From CAYRTV01 sp046483285 (lineage in GTDB: Bacteria > Acidobacteriota > Aminicenantia > Aminicenantales > Aminicenantaceae), in contig JAWODN010000036.1 in the NCBI GenBank assembly GCA_046483285.1, positions 1-33,791 on the forward strand: 33,791 nucleotides of DNA, in the 5' to 3' direction. Shown piece after piece: positions 31,218 through 33,791 of this stretch. The notes beneath the pieces were generated by a model. It made no database searches, was not told the origin of the DNA, and was given only the letters and a program-made list of their open reading frames with translations. A program made the position numbers and the translations under genes. Numbering within the stretch: position 1 is the stretch's first letter; the number at the start of each line of letters is the position of its first letter.

Positions 31218-32711
31218 TCACTTGAGCATGGCCTCATACAGGGCATCGGCGTTGTGGGACTTCTTGCTGAAACGGCTTACCAAAACAGTGACAAAGAAGG
31301 CCACGGTGAAGCCGGGGATCAACTCGTATATGAGGCCGGAAAGGGCAGGGATACGGATCCAGAGGATAACCGTCAATGCGCCGGAGATCATTCCCGCCAT
31401 CATGCCTGTTTTGGTGGCTCCTTTCCAGAATAATGCAAGAATGGAAGTGGGGCCGAAGGCCGCCCCCAGTCCCGCCCAGGCAAACAACACCAGCCAGAAA
31501 ACAAGTTGTTCCGCCATCAGTCCGAGCAATAAGGCCAGCGCAACCAGCAACACAACCATAAAACGGCTCAAAAGCACAAGTTTTCTCTGAGGGATTTCCT
31601 TGCGGCGGTGTATAAGTTTTTCATAAATGTCACGCACAAGGGCCGATGCCGCCACCAGAAGCTGGGAATCGGCTGTTGACATGATGGCGGCGAAGATACT
31701 GGCGATCACCACGCCGAACATCACCGGGTCGAGATGCTGGCTGGCCAATACAGGATACACACTCTCCTGATCCGCCCCGGGCAGCAGGGAAACATTCGGA
31801 AAATAAATTCTGCCGGCCATTCCGGTAATGACGGCTCCCAGACCCATAAGCACATTGGCCGAGGTGCCCACTATGGCGACTCGTTTAAGCTTTGAGGGAT
31901 CTTTGATCGACATATATCTGGCAATGATATGAGGGTTGCCTGGTGAGCCCAGGCCTATACCGAGGAATCCGATCAGAGCGCCTGCACTCAAGGCAAAGGG
32001 GCTGAAAAACCGCCCGCCGCTCATAGCCGAGGCCTGGGTGAAAAAAGCACCAAATCCGCCCAAGTGGGAAATGGCGATGACGGGCAATACCAGCAGGGCG
32101 ATCACCATGAATAACCCCTGGATGGTATCGGTGAGACTCACGGCAAGAAAACCGCCCAGCATGGTATAGAACAAAACGATGATTGTGGTAAGCAGTATCC
32201 CTTGGCTTTCGGTCAGATGAAAGCTGGATGCAAAGGCTTTGCCTCCAGCCACAAACTGAGCGGAGACATAAGCGATCATGAAAATAATGATGATGCCGAC
32301 CACCACTGAGCGCAGAGTGCCGTTTTTGTCGTCGAAGCGTTCCGCAAAAAAGTCGGGGACAGTGATGCAGTCGCGGTTCTCACTGAAACATCGAATACGC
32401 GGAGCATAGAAGAAAAACAGGAAAAATTCAGCGATGGTGTAGCCGAGCACAGCCCACAGGGCGGAAAATCCCATCTCGAAAGCCATTCCTGTAACACCCA
32501 GCAGCAGCCAGGCGCTTCGGCCGCTCACAACAGCCGATAACGCCACCACTATCATCCCCATCTTACGTCCGCCGATGAAAAAATTGGAAATTCCCTTGGA
32601 AGAAAAACGGGCGGCGTATATACCGATGACACTGATCAAGAGCAGGTAGCCGATAAAAGACCAAACCGCAACCTGGTCCACTTCTAAGGCGAGAGTTTGA
32701 AGTTCATCCAT
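31218..32711 (-). CDS. Sodium/solute symporter (SSS family, PutP-like)
   Basis: This 497-residue membrane protein has about thirteen helices. It begins SFIGYLLLISVIGIYAAR, followed by the SSS signature region SKGISNFFIGGRKMG. Further marks are SAVVSGRSAWLLLGVTG, YTMLGGFLAVSLTDTIQGL (the broken-helix Na+ site region with D-T-I-Q) and GSPGNPHIIARYMS, as in sodium/proline symporters. Length and helix pattern are complete. The sodium motive force from the decarboxylase could drive it. Substrate may be proline or another amino acid or carboxylate. No good ribosome site is visible before the ATG, which is unusual. It converges with the GH97 relic, only 11 bases apart. Confidence 0.9.
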   Translation of the reverse strand: MDELQTLALEVDQVAVWSFIGYLLLISVIGIYAARFSSKGISNFFIGGRKMGMIVVALSAVVSGRSAWLLLGVTGMAFEMGFSALWAVLGYTIAEFFLFFFYAPRIRCFSENRDCITVPDFFAERFDDKNGTLRSVVVGIIIIFMIAYVSAQFVAGGKAFASSFHLTESQGILLTTIIVLFYTMLGGFLAVSLTDTIQGLFMVIALLVLPVIAISHLGGFGAFFTQASAMSGGRFFSPFALSAGALIGFLGIGLGSPGNPHIIARYMSIKDPSKLKRVAIVGTSANVLMGLGAVITGMAGRIYFPNVSLLPGADQESVYPVLASQHLDPVMFGVVIASIFAAIMSTADSQLLVAASALVRDIYEKLIHRRKEIPQRKLVLLSRFMVVLLVALALLLGLMAEQLVFWLVLFAWAGLGAAFGPTSILALFWKGATKTGMMAGMISGALTVILWIRIPALSGLIYELIPGFTVAFFVTVLVSRFSKKSHNADALYEAMLK

Positions 32712-32727
32712 GATACATGTGTTTTAC

Positions 32728-32761
32728 CCTGATCTATTACTTAGCCTGACCTATTACTTAG
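32728..32761 (+). repeat. 17-bp tandem direct repeat upstream of the symporter
   Basis: CCTGATCTATTACTTAG and CCTGACCTATTACTTAG stand head to tail with one mismatch, 17 bases from the symporter start codon. Reverse-complemented they contain AATAGGTCAGG, the core of the repeat at 17049 and 32980. A regulator-binding tandem site is possible. Confidence 0.7.
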
Positions 32762-32979
32762 AAAATGGTTTCTATGTAGCCATGGGAGCGGGAGATGGAT
32801 CGCCGCCACGCGGGTGTCCCCAGCGAGGACATCCGCTCCGATTCCGGCTTCGCTCTCCTCTCCTGCGGAGAGGAACCGAGCCCGCTCAGCCTTCATTCGG
32901 GCCGGCGTATCCATCATCCCGCCCCCATGGCGCAGTTCATAAGTGATTGTCATGGTTTGGGGTGTGTTGCGCTCATTAT
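32762..32979. other. GC-rich intergenic stretch, no gene supported
   Basis: Short frames exist on both strands but none has a ribosome site or a recognisable product. The stretch contains a perfect palindrome CCTCTCC-TGC-GGAGAGG (32857-32873). Its base composition is richer in G and C than the AT-rich leaders on both sides, suggesting an inserted repeat unit. Confidence 0.4.
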
Positions 32980-33001
32980 GAATAGGTCAGGTTAATAAAT
33001 T
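32980..33001 (+). repeat. AATAGGTCAGGTTAA repeat, copy 2
   Basis: GAATAGGTCAGGTTAATAAAT matches 17049-17071 apart from one missing A. Both copies precede a secreted hydrolase or peptidase gene. Confidence 0.6.
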
Positions 33002-33038
33002 CCAGCCGGTTTTGCAAATTTAATTATCTTGCCTGATC

Positions 33039-33067
33039 TTGGATTTATTCTGTTTTTATATTATGAT
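33039..33067 (+). promoter_or_regulatory. Candidate promoter of the S9 peptidase gene
   Basis: TTGGAT (33039-33044) and TATGAT (33062-33067) are separated by 17 bases. The -10 box matches five of six consensus positions and the -35 three. The pair is 49 bases before the ATG. Confidence 0.4.
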
Positions 33068-33116
33068 ACGTTTTGTCAAAATCAAAAAAATGACATCAAA
33101 AAAGGGAGGGAGCATC

Positions 33117-33791
33117 ATGAACAAAAAAAAGAAATTCTCCGCCGTTTTCTTCGTCTTCATTTTAATGAGCGGCGCGGTTTTATCCGGCCAGGAGCCGTAT
33201 AAAAAGCCGTCGCAGGAAGTGATCGATATCGTGAAAGCGCCCCAGCCGCCTCAGGCTTCAATGAGCCCGGCCGGCGACACGGTGCTTTTTTACACGTATG
33301 AGACCATGCCGTCTATTGCTTATATGGCGCAGCCTCTGCTGCGGCTGGCGGGAACCCGTATCACACCCAGGAACAACTCCAGGCAGCAAACCTACTTTAT
33401 GACATCTTTGACCATAAAATCGATAAAAGAGGGTAAAACGATTCCGGTGGTTCTTCCTGAAGACGCCAAGTTCGGTTTCCCCGGCTGGTCCAATGACGGA
33501 GCCTGGTTCGCCGTCACCCGCTATCTGGATGACGGAGTCGAACTGTGGGCCGTGGAAACGAAAACCGGCCAAGCGAAAAGGCTCACCGGCCCCAACATCA
33601 ACGGGGCTCTTCATTCAGGCTTCACCTGGCTTCCGGATAACAAGCACATTCTGGTCTTCACCGTTCCGGAGGGCAGGGGAGCTGACTGAACACAAAACCG
33701 CAGGCGGAGATACAGAGACCGATATCTTCTCGAAACGAACGCAGCTAAAACCGTATGAGTATAACGAGTTCCTTGACTACAAGGACGCAAT
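33117..33791 (+). pseudogene. S9-family peptidase, truncated after the first propeller blades
   Basis: GGGAGG precedes the ATG at 33117. The product has a signal peptide (about 1-24) then QEPYKKPSQEVIDIV, PSIAYMAQPLLRLAGTRI, a blade with GFPGWSNDGAWFAVTRY and one ending WLPDNKHILVFTVPEGRG. This is the N-terminal propeller of large S9 (prolyl oligopeptidase/DPP-like) enzymes of about 800 residues. A TGA at 33687-33689 ends it after 190 residues, with no catalytic domain. Right there another frame becomes open and reads ELTEHKTAGGDTETDIFSKR, QLKPYEYNEFLDYKDA to the window edge, a protein-like stretch resembling the entry to an S9 catalytic domain. An internal deletion or a fusion of two S9 genes would explain it. 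The rest lies outside the window. Confidence 0.7.

Noticed and set aside
32741..32953. 70-codon minus-strand frame upstream of the symporter
   Set aside because: There is no ribosome site, it overlaps the tandem repeat and palindrome, and it has no recognisable fold. It is probably repeat DNA read by chance.

Overview
The window reads as a chromosomal segment from a Gram-negative bacterium. It encodes two outer-membrane beta-barrel proteins that end in an aromatic residue, a LolA-like periplasmic protein, lipoproteins and a TRAP transporter. A biotin-dependent sodium-pump decarboxylase points to an anaerobic or fermentative, sodium-using lifestyle. The mix of families (two-component propeller kinase, GH97, S9 peptidase beginning after its signal peptide with a PYKKP-type sequence, DUF885) reminds me of Aminicenantia/Acidobacteriota-like genomes from sediments. 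That placement is inference only; no rRNA or marker gene is present.

Layout. 1-189 is the 3' end (domains V and VI) of a group II intron, abutting a 122-bp AT-rich element with perfect 13-bp terminal inverted repeats. 627-944 is a small unknown gene. 1203-6404 is a tight five-gene operon: LolA-like protein, two FtsX/LolC-type permeases, LolD-type ATPase and an outer-membrane barrel. It looks like a complete trans-envelope export machine. 6405-6889 is packed with REP-like hairpins and a 9-bp tandem repeat. 6890-9940 encodes a large propeller sensor histidine kinase. 10062-14314 holds a biotin ligase followed by a sodium-pumping decarboxylase (oadG-oadA-oadB types). 14469-15169 is a vapBC-type toxin-antitoxin pair, followed by a DUF2267 gene and a ferritin-like/VIT1 iron exporter. 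17088-22635 is an operon of a DUF885 metallohydrolase, a three-part TRAP transporter (small, large and lipoprotein binding subunit) and an aldo/keto reductase. 22747-24102 is a serine hydrolase.

From about 24.2 kb to the right edge the DNA looks like a decay zone. It contains a glycosyltransferase-2 pseudogene with several lesions joined to an intact TPR-YaiO barrel gene, a frameshifted minus-strand fragment, and an IS3-family orfA relic. It also contains a GH97 glucosidase reduced to its two ends and an S9 peptidase cut off after its first propeller blades. Intact genes between them encode a DUF4197 lipoprotein, an Ntn amide hydrolase, a relBE-type toxin-antitoxin pair, a DUF456 membrane protein and a sodium/solute symporter. 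The relBE promoter appears to use a -35 box that lies inside the IS3 relic.

Short dispersed repeats recur in the gaps throughout: a 72-bp family, a 22-bp CGCCATTT family, an AATAGGTCAGG family and a 56-bp double hairpin. Several sit exactly at gene ends. I found no tRNA, rRNA or CRISPR array.
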